A stretch of 64,000 nucleotides of DNA from Flintibacter faecis (GTDB lineage: Bacteria; Bacillota; Clostridia; Oscillospirales; Oscillospiraceae), in contig NZ_JACOPN010000010.1 in the NCBI RefSeq assembly GCF_014287875.1, positions 10,722 through 74,721 on the forward strand, read 5' to 3'. The notes under the pieces are model-generated. The model had not been told where the DNA came from and searched no databases. It saw only the letters and a list, made by a program, of their open reading frames with translations. How positions within the stretch are numbered: position 1 is the stretch's first letter; each line of letters opens with the position of its first letter. The position numbers were made by a program, and so were the translations under genes. Of the stretch, positions 31,558 through 40,023 are shown piece after piece.

Positions 31558-32952
31558 TCACTTTGCCGGGGCTTGCGCCGCTATCAGGGCTGCGAGCGCA
31601 CTTGCCAGCTCCGGTGACTTTTGAAGCTGCTCCACAAGGCTTTCAAGGTCCAGGGTCGCAGGCTCCGATTTTGCCGGTTCTTCCGGCGGACGGACATTGC
31701 GGAGATCAGGCTTGGCATAGAAGGCTGTCTCAAATTTCTGAGCATTGACCTTTCTATCCTCGTCCAGAATGTGAGCATAGATACTGGTTATCATGTCGAT
31801 CTCGGCATGGCCTGTATCGCCCTGGGTGGCTTTCAGATCGCCGTGGTTCAGTTTTAATTTGTAGGTTGTACTGGAATGACGTAGAGAATGAAAGATCACC
31901 TTCGGCAGCCCTGCGTCCTCACGGAGCTTTGCAAACTCTTTGAGGATGATCCGATCTTCGCAGGGCCGTCCATTGGGAAGTGCCACCACCAGATCGAAGT
32001 CTTGATACTCGTCGCCAAGGAAGCCTTTCAGCTCGTCCTGGGACTTCTTCCATTCCCGCAGAATGTAAGCCAGTGTTTTTGGCAGCCACACCTTACGGAT
32101 ACTGGAATCGGTTTTCGGCTTTTTCAGAACAATTCTTGTGCTGGTGTTCGGCATGAGCGGAGTGAAGATGTAGTAGATATCCTTCTCACCCAGCGTTTCA
32201 ATCGCCCGTTTGGATGCCCGTGTCAGTTCCTTGTCGATGTAGACATAGGCATTATCCGCCGCAATATCTTCATCGGAAATATGGACGTTCTCCCAGGTCA
32301 GCCCCAGGATTTCACCCATACGCAGAGAGCAGGCAAAAGACAGGTTCATTGCCACATAGAGTTTGCTGTCCGTGCATTTGTCCAGGGCAAGACGGATCAT
32401 ATCCGCCGTCCAGATATCCCGTTTCGCATACTCCGTTTTAGGGAGGATCACATTGTCAAAGGGATTTCTTGCAATGATTTCCCATCGTACCGCCTGCTTA
32501 AACGCACACCGCAGGAGCTTGATGATTTTTTCAATGGTCTTGTCACTGACATAGGTGGTAACAGCCTTTCGGGTCTTGGTAGACACCGACTTGGTTTTCT
32601 GCAAGGTCTGGATATAACCGTCAACCGCACGGGGAGTAACCGCCTGTACCTCCATATCACCGATGATCGGATTGATATAGTTCGCAATCAGCGCCGTTTG
32701 GCTGTCATACATGGACACGCCCCATTTCTTTTCTCCGTAAAGAGATACGAAGTCATAAAGGAACTCGGTGATCGTCTGATTGCTTGGCGGGAGAAAAGTT
32801 CCCGTGTGCTGCTGATTTTCGATTTCCGCCTTGCGCTTTAAGGCCTCTTTGTGGGTATGCCAGGTTTCCCACTTCTGTTTGGTTTCTCCGTTTTCGTCCA
32901 CATAGTTGTAAACAACGGAATAGTTTTTCTTTCGCTTGATTATAGATGCCAT
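31558..32952 (-). CDS. int: Tyrosine integrase of ICE2
   Basis: 464 residues. I start at ATG 32952 (MASIIKRKKNYSVVYNYVDE), with AAGGAAGAACGAT upstream. The domain plan equals that of the ICE1 integrase. Catalytic residues include Arg in SLRMGEIL, H355 and R358 in HSLRHS, His in TGHAE and Y392 in SIYAHI. It reads toward the tRNA remnant. An Ala/Glu-rich C-terminal tail follows the catalytic domain. The two integrases are similar enough that cross-recognition of sites is conceivable. Confidence 0.95.
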   Translation of the reverse strand: MASIIKRKKNYSVVYNYVDENGETKQKWETWHTHKEALKRKAEIENQQHTGTFLPPSNQTITEFLYDFVSLYGEKKWGVSMYDSQTALIANYINPIIGDMEVQAVTPRAVDGYIQTLQKTKSVSTKTRKAVTTYVSDKTIEKIIKLLRCAFKQAVRWEIIARNPFDNVILPKTEYAKRDIWTADMIRLALDKCTDSKLYVAMNLSFACSLRMGEILGLTWENVHISDEDIAADNAYVYIDKELTRASKRAIETLGEKDIYYIFTPLMPNTSTRIVLKKPKTDSSIRKVWLPKTLAYILREWKKSQDELKGFLGDEYQDFDLVVALPNGRPCEDRIILKEFAKLREDAGLPKVIFHSLRHSSTTYKLKLNHGDLKATQGDTGHAEIDMITSIYAHILDEDRKVNAQKFETAFYAKPDLRNVRPPEEPAKSEPATLDLESLVEQLQKSPELASALAALIAAQAPAK

Positions 32953-32972
32953 ATCGTTCTTCCTTTCTTGGA

Positions 32973-33179
32973 TCACAGGTCGAGGGAGTCAAGCCACTCG
33001 TCAAATGACCGCTTGGAAATGCGTATGGCGTTACCAATTCGCACGATTTTGAAGTGCCCTTCTTTTACAAGGATATATGCGGAAGTTCTTCCGATACCCA
33101 AAATTTGAGCAATATCGTCAACCGTATATGTCCTTCTTTCAGGGGTTTCTTTTTTCGTGCCGTTCCATGTTTGAGACAT
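32973..33179 (-). CDS. xis: Excisionase of ICE2
   Basis: 68 residues, ATG at 33179 preceded by AAAGGGGGTTCTC. The fold signature is YTVDDIAQILGIGRTSAYIL with VRIGNAIRISKRSFDEWL. It lies 20 bp upstream of the integrase gene. It follows a long structured leader, as in ICE1, but without a PemK gene between. Confidence 0.92.
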   Translation of the reverse strand: MSQTWNGTKKETPERRTYTVDDIAQILGIGRTSAYILVKEGHFKIVRIGNAIRISKRSFDEWLDSLDL

Positions 33180-33208
33180 GAGAACCCCCTTTCAGTTATG
33201 AAAAGGAA

Positions 33209-33690
33209 CAGCACGAATATGTGTGGGTAATATAACTTCCACTATTATTTTACCGTGCTGCTCCGTGTTTGTCTGCTGCTAATTGAAAAGTTTACGATCT
33301 ATCCATAAACTTTCAAAAAAGAAAAGTAGGCTTACGGACGGCTGCTGGCACAGCTCCACGGGAGTCTAACCCCGGCCCATGCTGATGGGTGCGGCGCACA
33401 ATGCTTTGTGGGCGTTCAATGCGCGAGTATCTTTGACCCTGCCCGTGTGTCATCGCCCGCAAGCTGCCACGCTTGCTTTGCGGTCTGGTGCTATTCGCTC
33501 GCCCGTTACAGTGGTCCCGTCCTGCGGACTTGAAACGAGGTCATGGCGCACCGGCCGTATGGCTCGGCACAAACAGGAATGTATCCGTCTGCCTTATACT
33601 GCGGCGTTGGCCTCCCAACGGGCTTTCTTTGTCAAGGTGCTGTCTCCAGCCACGAAAGAGAGAAACAGGGAAAGGGTAAGCTGTTTCTGC
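33209..33690 (-). ncRNA. Structured leader RNA of the ICE2 excision module
   Basis: A gap of 527 bp on the leader side of xis. On the complement the three conserved blocks of the ICE1 leader appear in the same order at 33587-33572, 33441-33426 and 33373-33351 (14/16, 14/16 and 18/23 identical). Exact hairpins include GTTGG/CCAAC (about 33606-33619), CCCAT-CAGC-ATGGG (33377-33390) and CAGCACG/CGTGCTG (33209-33260). In block 3 the small stem reads CTCC/GGAG where ICE1 has TTCC/GGAA, a compensatory pair. A hairpin stands just before block 2 in both copies although its sequence differs. Confidence 0.65.
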
Positions 33691-33706
33691 TTTCAGACCA
33701 GGCTTG

Positions 33707-33943
33707 TCAACTCATGCTGACAATGGAATGAATGAGCTTGATCTCCAATCGGCGCTTCATGTACTCGTCCACTCGAACATGGGGTTGGCCGTCAGGATCG
33801 TAAAGCGTCCGGGTGCAGAGCTTATTGATATAGCCCTCATAATACCGGAGTACCTGATCCACAGCCTGAGAGTCCCCGTCATGGGCGGCGTCGATTACCG
33901 AAAGAGGAAGAAGCTCCTTGCCCTTGTAAGTGGGTTTCTTCAT
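33707..33943 (-). CDS. Small HTH protein (Tn916 Orf8-like)
   Basis: 78 residues starting MKKPTYKGKELLPLSVIDAA, with GGGAGGTTGAAGGT upstream. Helices VDQVLRYYEGYINKL and EYMKRRLEIKLIHSI with an intervening DPDGQ loop match the small helix-turn-helix protein that follows the sigma-like gene in Tn916-type control regions. It lies four bases downstream of the sigma-like gene and upstream of the structured leader. It probably takes part in control of excision. Confidence 0.75.
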   Translation of the reverse strand: MKKPTYKGKELLPLSVIDAAHDGDSQAVDQVLRYYEGYINKLCTRTLYDPDGQPHVRVDEYMKRRLEIKLIHSIVSMS

Positions 33944-33947
33944 ACCT

Positions 33948-34376
33948 TCAACCTCCCTTCGGCATGAGTGCGGCCAACTTGATCCGCAGCTCGGTCAATG
34001 ATTTTGCCCTTCGCCGCTGAACGGCACTGCGAGACATTCCAACAAGGCGACCAACCTCCTGATCCGGCAGGTCCAGAACAAAATGCAGGATCAAAATACT
34101 CTGCTCCTGAACAGACAAACCGGCGAAGGCATCAGCCACAAGCTCGTTTTCGATATGCAGGTCATACCCGTGGGACGAGAATGTAAATCTGTCACTGGGG
34201 TAATGATCTACAACGCAGAGCTTGTCCATCTCCATTTGCGGAAGGTCGCTGAATGACAGTTCCCTGTCACGGCGCTTCTGCATTTCCCGGAGGTAGTCGA
34301 TTGCCTCATGGTACAGTACCAGCTTGCAGTAAGCATCGAACTGGCACCGCTCGCCATAGTCATTGCGGGGGATCAT
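33948..34376 (-). CDS. Sigma-70 region 4-like regulator
   Basis: 142 residues from ATG 34376 (ATG 34382 is possible), after AAAGGGGGTGAAAAG. The C-terminal half reads LSVQEQSILILHFVLDLPDQ, then GRLVGMSRSAVQRRR, a region 4 helix-turn-helix. The N-terminal half (YCKLVLYHEAIDYLREMQ) is region 2-like but short. Proteins of this kind (Tn916 Orf7 type) activate integrase/excisionase and transfer genes in conjugative transposons. Here it stands first in the leftward regulatory operon. Confidence 0.8.
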   Translation of the reverse strand: MIPRNDYGERCQFDAYCKLVLYHEAIDYLREMQKRRDRELSFSDLPQMEMDKLCVVDHYPSDRFTFSSHGYDLHIENELVADAFAGLSVQEQSILILHFVLDLPDQEVGRLVGMSRSAVQRRRAKSLTELRIKLAALMPKGG

Positions 34377-34382
34377 ATCCAT

Positions 34383-34868
34383 CTTTTCACCCCCTTTCCT
34401 GGGGGAATGAGGTGGGTTTCTCCCTTTCCGCTAACAAGGCGAACGCAAAGCCGCTCGCTACCCGCTAAAAGCCTCCTTTTTGAAAATTTCTCAAAAAATT
34501 TTTTCGAGGCGGGCTTGTCATCGGAAAACAGCAAAAAGCGCCCAGCAAGTCGCAACGGACCTGCTGGACGCAGAAATGTTTTATAAAGAAGATTACTTAC
34601 ATGGTATAGTTCATATTCAAGGCCGGACGACTCCGACGGAGGTGCTACGCTTTTTTTAACTGGTGCAGATCATGGATACTGCGAAAAAGAGAAAAGGACA
34701 CGGCGAAATAACCTCCAATCGGCTACCGTGTCCCTGCAAGTCGTCATAGGTTTGTGTAAACGCAAAGAAACGGCGGCTCTGAAAATCAAAGCCGCCGTTT
34801 CAAATGGGCGTGTCAAATTGTCTGCTCTACGACGGCTTTTTTTCTTTTGCCGTCGTCCGGCAGATTGA
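34383..34868. other. Gene-free stretch with four inverted repeats
   Basis: Nothing protein-coding is supported. GCGCCCAGCA/TGCTGGACGC lies near 34538-34571. Stems GGACACGG/CCGTGTCC (34696-34733), GAAACGGCGGCT/AGCCGCCGTTTC (34767-34801) and CGACGGC/GCCGTCG (34830-34855) follow, the last with T-rich sequence in the loop. At least one serves as terminator of the leftward gene at 34869. The remainder may be the regulatory upstream region of the sigma-like gene. Confidence 0.5.
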
Positions 34869-35069
34869 TTATTTAATTAGCGGTAATACAATTTTGCCTG
34901 CAACTAAAGCATAAATTGTTACGCTACTTGCAACACACATGATGATACCAAGCAGGCGTAAAACAACCAAAACTCCATTCTGATTTACCAAGTTCTTAAT
35001 AGCCTTAGATGGCAGGAGCACCATCAGAAGTCCGACAATTAACACGATAATAAATAATGTAATATACAT
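34869..35069 (-). CDS. Small two-helix membrane protein
   Basis: 66 residues from ATG 35069 (MYITLFIIVLIVGLLMVLLP), with AGGAGAAAACAGCT upstream. A longer frame from 35129 overlaps the preceding gene and lacks a ribosome binding site. There are two hydrophobic helices (2-18 and 33-60) with a basic loop containing KAIKNLVNQNG. It is in one operon with the membrane-bound XRE regulator and may be its partner. Confidence 0.6.
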   Translation of the reverse strand: MYITLFIIVLIVGLLMVLLPSKAIKNLVNQNGVLVVLRLLGIIMCVASSVTIYALVAGKIVLPLIK

Positions 35070-35085
35070 AGCTGTTTTCTCCTTT

Positions 35086-35790
35086 TTACTTTGTGCTTTG
35101 TTCAGAAAGGTTTCTTTTGGAATACTCAATGCCGACTATCGCTAAGACAGTAACTACGAAATATATACATATCCAGTCCCAAAAGAGCTTGAACCCATAG
35201 AAAAGAATTTCACATGGAAAACCAATCCATAAAACGACTTGTGAATTGACATCCCAGAAGCTCAAAACAAACGCAATTAGCGATACACCTCCTAATACCA
35301 TATTGATTATGAGAGCGACTCTTTGAGTACATCTATCTTTTTGAGTGAAATACATAAGTGCTCCCCATGTGCAAATTACTAAGATAGTTAGTAATAAGTT
35401 TGAAAAGACGGGTGTGCCCTCAAAAGATATGCCTCCGACACTTATACTTGTCGCCGAAGCTACAAGTGCAATGATTGCTGTGAAGTATTTTAGAAGAACA
35501 ATCTTGTGATCTTTTTTCTGAAGTTCAGTGGCTATTCCAATAAGATTTTCTTCAGACTTCTTTTCAATATTTTCAGGAGCAATCCGTTCTCCTGCAAAAA
35601 GCTCATTCAGTGTAATATTAAGTAACATACAAATATCATCAAACAATGCTGCGTCTGGTAAACATTTCCCGGTTTCCCATTTTGAAACAGCCTTGTTTGT
35701 TACTCCGAGCTTTTCAGCAAACTGCATTTGTGTCATATTGTGTTCTTTTCTGCATTGTGCAATAAATTCTCCAATTTTGTTTTGATCCAT
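35086..35790 (-). CDS. XRE regulator with membrane domain
   Basis: 234 residues, ATG 35790 after GAAAGGAGATACAAA. The N-terminal 65 residues form a helix-turn-helix (CRKEHNMTQMQFAEKLG, NKAVSKWETGKCLP). After a linker come four to five hydrophobic helices (about 110-235). XRE domains fused to membrane segments occur in regulators of envelope-stress or peptide-resistance genes. The operator-like GTAGAAT repeats lie just upstream. The ligand is unknown. Confidence 0.8.
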   Translation of the reverse strand: MDQNKIGEFIAQCRKEHNMTQMQFAEKLGVTNKAVSKWETGKCLPDAALFDDICMLLNITLNELFAGERIAPENIEKKSEENLIGIATELQKKDHKIVLLKYFTAIIALVASATSISVGGISFEGTPVFSNLLLTILVICTWGALMYFTQKDRCTQRVALIINMVLGGVSLIAFVLSFWDVNSQVVLWIGFPCEILFYGFKLFWDWICIYFVVTVLAIVGIEYSKRNLSEQSTK

Positions 35791-35830
35791 TTTGTATCTC
35801 CTTTCTATAGAAATCATAGCGTTTTTGTAA

Positions 35831-35890
35831 GTAGAATGAAACCAACCACAGGTAGAATTAGCGTTTTTACAGGTAGAATTGCAATTCTAC
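35831..35890. promoter_or_regulatory. Operator array of GTAGAAT repeats
   Basis: GTAGAAT occurs at 35831, 35852 and 35873, each exactly 21 bp apart (two helical turns). The last copy is half of a perfect 18-bp palindrome GTAGAATTGCAATTCTAC (35873-35890). It lies 40 bp upstream of the XRE-membrane gene and touches the end of the next small gene, so it is a plausible autoregulatory site. Confidence 0.7.
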
Positions 35891-36069
35891 TTGATATTTC
35901 GGCTTTTTTGCCGCTTGTCGGAGGGCTTCTCTGCGTCCTTTGGTATCAACCACATACGGCTGAATTTTGCAACACCCGGTATTCGGTTTTCTTCGCACAG
36001 CTTTTGAACCCGTCGTTCGGAAATGCCCCACTTTTTTGCCGCTTCTGGGGCAGAGATATATTCAAGCAT
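35887..36069 (-). CDS. Small HTH DNA-binding protein
   Basis: 60 residues from ATG 36069 after GGGAGGATAGCAAA. The sequence EYISAPEAAKKWGISERRVQ and then GVAKFSRMWLIPKDAEKP is the MerR/excisionase-type wing. The basic tail KRQKSRNIK ends inside the operator palindrome. It precedes the XRE-membrane gene and could be co-transcribed with it. Its function is unknown. Confidence 0.7.
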   Translation of the reverse strand: MLEYISAPEAAKKWGISERRVQKLCEENRIPGVAKFSRMWLIPKDAEKPSDKRQKSRNIK

Positions 36070-36226
36070 TTTGCTATCCTCCCGTAAAAAATCCTTTGTC
36101 ATTATTATATACGGTTAGCCGAATGATAGCAATGCCGAGTTATGAAATATAAAGTGTATGAAGAATGGATATCACATCATTCCACGGGAAGACTATGAAA
36201 TATAGAATGTATGTGGGTGATGCAAT

Positions 36227-36595
36227 ATGGCAAAAATCGAAGATTGCCCTGGCTTTGAAACCTTCGGTGCGGATGTAAAAGAAGCACGGAAGGCGAAGAA
36301 CCTTGCACGAAAAGATTTAGCTGAAAAGGTGAATATTGATACCAGGTATCTTGCCAACATCGAAAACGAGGGCACGATCCCCAGCCTGCCGGTCATCATA
36401 CAGCTTGTAAAAATCTGCGGTCTGCCGATGGAGAGATATTTCAATCCAGAGGTCATGCGAGAGGAAAGCGAGCTGCGCCAGCGGGTCGGACAGAAGTTGA
36501 AACTCTGCCCGGAACAGTATTTGCCAATCGTGGAAGGTGCCATTGACGGGGCATTGAAAATTGAACAGCCGAATAAAGAAACGGAGGGTGTCTGA
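36227..36595 (+). CDS. XRE-family regulator of the mobilisation operon
   Basis: 122 residues, ATG at 36227, divergent from the small HTH gene. The helix-turn-helix reads VKEARKAKNLARKDLAEKVN and RYLANIENEGTIPS, about residues 16-55. The C-terminal part RQRVGQKLKLCPEQYLPIVE is helical. It lies about 200 bp upstream of mobC. Control of the relaxosome genes is inferred from position. Confidence 0.8.
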   Translation: MAKIEDCPGFETFGADVKEARKAKNLARKDLAEKVNIDTRYLANIENEGTIPSLPVIIQLVKICGLPMERYFNPEVMREESELRQRVGQKLKLCPEQYLPIVEGAIDGALKIEQPNKETEGV

Positions 36596-36790
36596 ACATC
36601 CTCTGTTTTCTTTTATTTTGCGGGCATTTTGGGACTTCTGCAACGCTTTATAAGTAGGGATAAGATACGGTAGCAAGCACAGCAAGCGAGTACCCGCTTG
36701 CGAATTTTGAGATTTTCAGGTCCCTTGCCCGAAAATTCAAAATTGCTTGTTGGGATAGTCCCAAACCCTTATAAAGAACGGAGGCGGCGC

Positions 36791-37120
36791 ATGGCAAACC
36801 GAAAGCGGAATATCCAAATGAAATTCTATGTTACGGAGGACGAAAAGCGGCTCATAGACGAAAAAATGAGCCAGTTACCCACACGCAGATATGGTGCCTA
36901 CCTCCGCAAGATGGCGATTGACGGGTATATCATCTATACGGACACCGCAGATATCAAGGCGTTCACCAAAGAGCTTTCCGCCATTGGTCGGAACATCAAT
37001 CAGATCGCCAAGCGAATCAACGCCGGAGGTCATGCGTATCAAGCTGACATGGATGAGATACGGGAAAGGCTGGACGAGATATGGCAGTTACAAAGACGCA
37101 TCCTATCAAGTCAACGCTGA
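36791..37120 (+). CDS. mobC: MobC-type relaxosome protein (ICE2)
   Basis: 109 residues, ATG at 36791 (MANRKRNIQMKFYVTEDEKR) after ACGGAGGCGGCGC. The ribbon-helix-helix start is followed by RRYGAYLRKMAIDGYIIYTD and RNINQIAKRINAGG, the MobC signature. It overlaps the relaxase gene by 40 bases, so the two are coupled. It is the ICE2 counterpart of 19551-19883. Confidence 0.88.
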   Translation: MANRKRNIQMKFYVTEDEKRLIDEKMSQLPTRRYGAYLRKMAIDGYIIYTDTADIKAFTKELSAIGRNINQIAKRINAGGHAYQADMDEIRERLDEIWQLQRRILSSQR

Positions 37121-38424
37121 AAGCAGCCATTGACTATATCTGCAACCCGAAAAAGACGGACGGAAAACTGCTTGTATCCTCCTATGGCTGTGCCGCTGAA
37201 ACTGCGGATATCGAATTTGCCTGGACCCGCCGCCATGCCATCGACAAGGGAACAAACCTGGGCCGCCACCTGATCCAAGCCTTTCAGCCTGGGGAGGTCA
37301 CGCCGGAACAGGCTCATGAGATCGGAATGGAACTTGCAAAAGAAATCCTGGGCGGCAAGTATGAGTTTGTCCTTACCACCCACATAGACAAAGATCATAT
37401 TCATAACCACCTGATTTTCAATGCGGTCAGCTTTGCGGATCACAAGCACTATCATTCCAACAAGCGGAGTTATCACTATATCCGCCGCACTTCGGACAGG
37501 CTTTGCAAAGAACACGGTCTGTCCGTCATCATCCCCGGACAGGACAAGGGCAAGAGCTATATTGAACATCAGGCTACGCAGAACGGTACCAGCTATAAGG
37601 CAAAGCTGAAAGCGGCAATCGACCGACTCCTGCCAGCCTGTTCCGATTTAGAAGAACTGCTTCGTCGCCTGCAGAGAGAAGGCTATGAGATCAAGCGGGG
37701 CAAATATATCTCCGCCAGAGCACCGGATCAGGAACGATTCACCCGTCTGAAAACTCTGGGTGTGGACTACACCGAAGAAGCCCTTGCCGCCCGGATCGCC
37801 GGACGCGCCAGACCTTCCCACCAGCCGAAACAGCGGAACGGAAAGATCAGTCTGCTCATTGATATCCAGAACAACATCAAGGCACAGCAGAGTGCAGGCT
37901 TCACCCATTGGGCGAAGCTGAACAATCTGAAACAGGCCGCCAAGACCATGAATTTCCTGACCGAACACGGGATAAGCAGTTATGGAGAACTGGAAAGCAA
38001 ATTGAACGCAGTATCCGCACGCAGGGATACCGCTCATGCAGAAATCAAGCGGATAGAAAGTAGAAGTGCCGAACTTGCCCTTGTGATGAAGTACGCCGGA
38101 ACTTACCGTCAGCTAAAGCCGCTTTATGACCGATACCGTAAATCGAATGATAAAGAAAAGTTCCTGCGGGGGCATGAGGGCGAGATCATCCTTTTTGAAG
38201 CGGCCACCAGAGAATTGAAACAGCTGGGGGCTGTGCCGCTGCCGACAACGGAAAGCATGAAAACGGAGCTTGCCAATCTCAACGCAGAAAAGGAACGGCT
38301 CCTTGCTGAATACAAAGCCGCAAGAACCGAAGCCCAGGAATACGATACTGTTAAACAGAATGTAGATGCACTACTGACCGTTCCGAAGGAACAGGAACAA
38401 CAGCGGCGACATGAACTTGAATAA
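37081..38424 (+). CDS. Relaxase of ICE2 (MobP type)
   Basis: 447 residues, ATG at 37081. The N-terminal domain includes the likely nicking Tyr (AAIDYICNPKKTDG) and the metal site HIDKDHIHNHLIFN near residues 101-114. The later region is helical with Lys/Glu-rich coiled coil. The protein should cut oriT of ICE2 together with MobC. The orientation is opposite to the type IV secretion operon, unlike ICE1 where relaxase and transfer genes read the same way. Confidence 0.9.
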   Translation: MAVTKTHPIKSTLKAAIDYICNPKKTDGKLLVSSYGCAAETADIEFAWTRRHAIDKGTNLGRHLIQAFQPGEVTPEQAHEIGMELAKEILGGKYEFVLTTHIDKDHIHNHLIFNAVSFADHKHYHSNKRSYHYIRRTSDRLCKEHGLSVIIPGQDKGKSYIEHQATQNGTSYKAKLKAAIDRLLPACSDLEELLRRLQREGYEIKRGKYISARAPDQERFTRLKTLGVDYTEEALAARIAGRARPSHQPKQRNGKISLLIDIQNNIKAQQSAGFTHWAKLNNLKQAAKTMNFLTEHGISSYGELESKLNAVSARRDTAHAEIKRIESRSAELALVMKYAGTYRQLKPLYDRYRKSNDKEKFLRGHEGEIILFEAATRELKQLGAVPLPTTESMKTELANLNAEKERLLAEYKAARTEAQEYDTVKQNVDALLTVPKEQEQQRRHELE

Positions 38425-38495
38425 TTTTCTCTGAAAGACGCTGGGCGCAGCTCCCGGCATCCTGTATAATGGAACTGCGGAAGGAGGTTTTACCG

Positions 38496-38834
38496 ATGAC
38501 AAGAAGCGAAGCAATCAAAGCATTATTCTTCAAAAGTATACTGCCCGTGACCGTGGCACTGATTCTGTATTGTATCTTCAAATCCGCCTGCATGAAGAAC
38601 GGAGAGCTTGACTATGTATGGCTCTGGATACTCTGCGGGCTGCCGTTTGGCCTCCATCGGATGTGCCTCTGGATCGTGCCGGGTGGCGGCTCCCTGGGTG
38701 GAGGAATCGCCCTGTTTGCGTTGAACTTTATTATCGGCGGCGTGATCGGTGGTTTCATTCTGGCATGGCGGCTGATCGTGGCAGTGTGGTATGTGCCGCT
38801 GACGGTGTGGAGGTTGATAGGCAAGAGTAAATAA
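38496..38834 (+). CDS. Membrane protein following the relaxase
   Basis: 112 residues, ATG at 38496 after GCGGAAGGAGGTTTTACCG. There are three hydrophobic helices (about 15-32, 42-62 and 70-95). The family is uncharacterised as far as I know but recurs beside relaxase genes of Tn1549-like elements. It ends the rightward mobilisation operon, and the defence cargo begins 120 bp further. Confidence 0.7.
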   Translation: MTRSEAIKALFFKSILPVTVALILYCIFKSACMKNGELDYVWLWILCGLPFGLHRMCLWIVPGGGSLGGGIALFALNFIIGGVIGGFILAWRLIVAVWYVPLTVWRLIGKSK

Positions 38835-38955
38835 CATATCTTCCGATTCAATTTGATTTGTATAAAACGGCGATTTTCCCTTGAGTAGTAGTTGTGCAAA
38901 TGGTATAATTAACAAAAATACTCCTGCGAATCTATCTACGAGGGAAGGGTTGCAT

Positions 38956-40023
38956 ATGTCATTGGGTGATCTTATTTCTAGTTGCCACAAGGAAATTGCT
39001 GGATCACGCACAAAAAATCGCTTAACTATCCAAATAAGCTATGCAATCCAGTTAATCATGGATTTTTACTCCACAGATTTTCTTGTAATGATGGATTACA
39101 TAGAGGATGTCTCTGTCATTAGTGACCCTGATAATCCTTCGGCCATTCATTTGTATCAGATTAAGACTAAATCTACGGACAGACAGTATCTTTTGTCTGC
39201 TGTAATTAAAGATGAATGGTTTCAAAAACTGTATCGCAATGCACTAAAGTATAGCGGCTATGTTGATAGCGCATCATTAGTGTGCAATACAGATATAGTC
39301 GTATCCGGCACCGAGGTATTCCCTAATGAAAGAACAGGATTAGACGATAAAGCGATTGAAGAAAACATCAAGAAAATTCGTAAAGCTATTGCTAAAGACC
39401 AGAATGTAAACGAAGCAGACATTGATTTGTCAAAGTTTTTCTTTGTTCGTTCTTTACTCTCAACGAAAAACCACAAAGCAGAAGTTGAACACGAATTTCA
39501 GGATTTCTTACTTGGGCAGGATGCTAATTTACAAGTTGCGACAGCAAAATCAATTTTTACAGTTTTATACGACGAACTCGATAAACGATTTAACGAGGAA
39601 ATAAATGAGGATTGTACAGATGTACAAGAAATTATGAGCAAGAAAGGGCTTGACGGCAGAACTATTAAAGAAATCATATCCTGCGGATTGGCAATTCAAA
39701 TTCCGGCCCCAGAGAAGCTATTCTCTGACTTCAATGTTGCATCCATATCAGCGCGTCGCCGATATAGCTCAAAGTATCAACAGATTAAGATGGATATGTA
39801 TTCCAACATTTCCGCATTCGTGGCCCTTAAAAAAACATTGTTAGAATTTATAGAATCCGAAAATCAAAATGGTATAGATGATATGGTTGGATTATTTAAT
39901 GCTGTCTATGCTAAAGCCAGTGATTGTGATTTTGTTCCAACCTGCTACCAAGATGAGTACTACCTAAAAACGCTCATAATGATCTTGATATATAAGTATT
40001 GCTATGGAGGTGTGGGTACATGA
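38956..40023 (+). CDS. lmuA: Lamassu-like effector, DUF4297/Cap4-type nuclease (LmuA)
   Basis: 355 residues. ATG at 38956 after GAGGGAAGGGTTGCAT. The N-terminal domain carries a PD-(D/E)xK-like arrangement: D51 in DYIEDV and Q68-x-K70 in YQIKTK, as in DUF4297 (Cap4) nucleases. The remaining 250 residues are helical without clear motifs. The gene is AT-rich and is coupled by ATGA to an SMC-like ATPase gene, which is the arrangement of Lamassu systems with a Cap4 effector. The predicted role is abortive DNA cleavage on phage infection. Assignment to the ABC-3C group is the alternative. Confidence 0.7.
   Translation: MSLGDLISSCHKEIAGSRTKNRLTIQISYAIQLIMDFYSTDFLVMMDYIEDVSVISDPDNPSAIHLYQIKTKSTDRQYLLSAVIKDEWFQKLYRNALKYSGYVDSASLVCNTDIVVSGTEVFPNERTGLDDKAIEENIKKIRKAIAKDQNVNEADIDLSKFFFVRSLLSTKNHKAEVEHEFQDFLLGQDANLQVATAKSIFTVLYDELDKRFNEEINEDCTDVQEIMSKKGLDGRTIKEIISCGLAIQIPAPEKLFSDFNVASISARRRYSSKYQQIKMDMYSNISAFVALKKTLLEFIESENQNGIDDMVGLFNAVYAKASDCDFVPTCYQDEYYLKTLIMILIYKYCYGGVGT

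Noticed and set aside
33379..33731. Several overlapping plus-strand frames of 60-113 codons
   Set aside because: They cross the structured leader RNA of ICE2, have low-complexity composition and no starts with ribosome binding sites.
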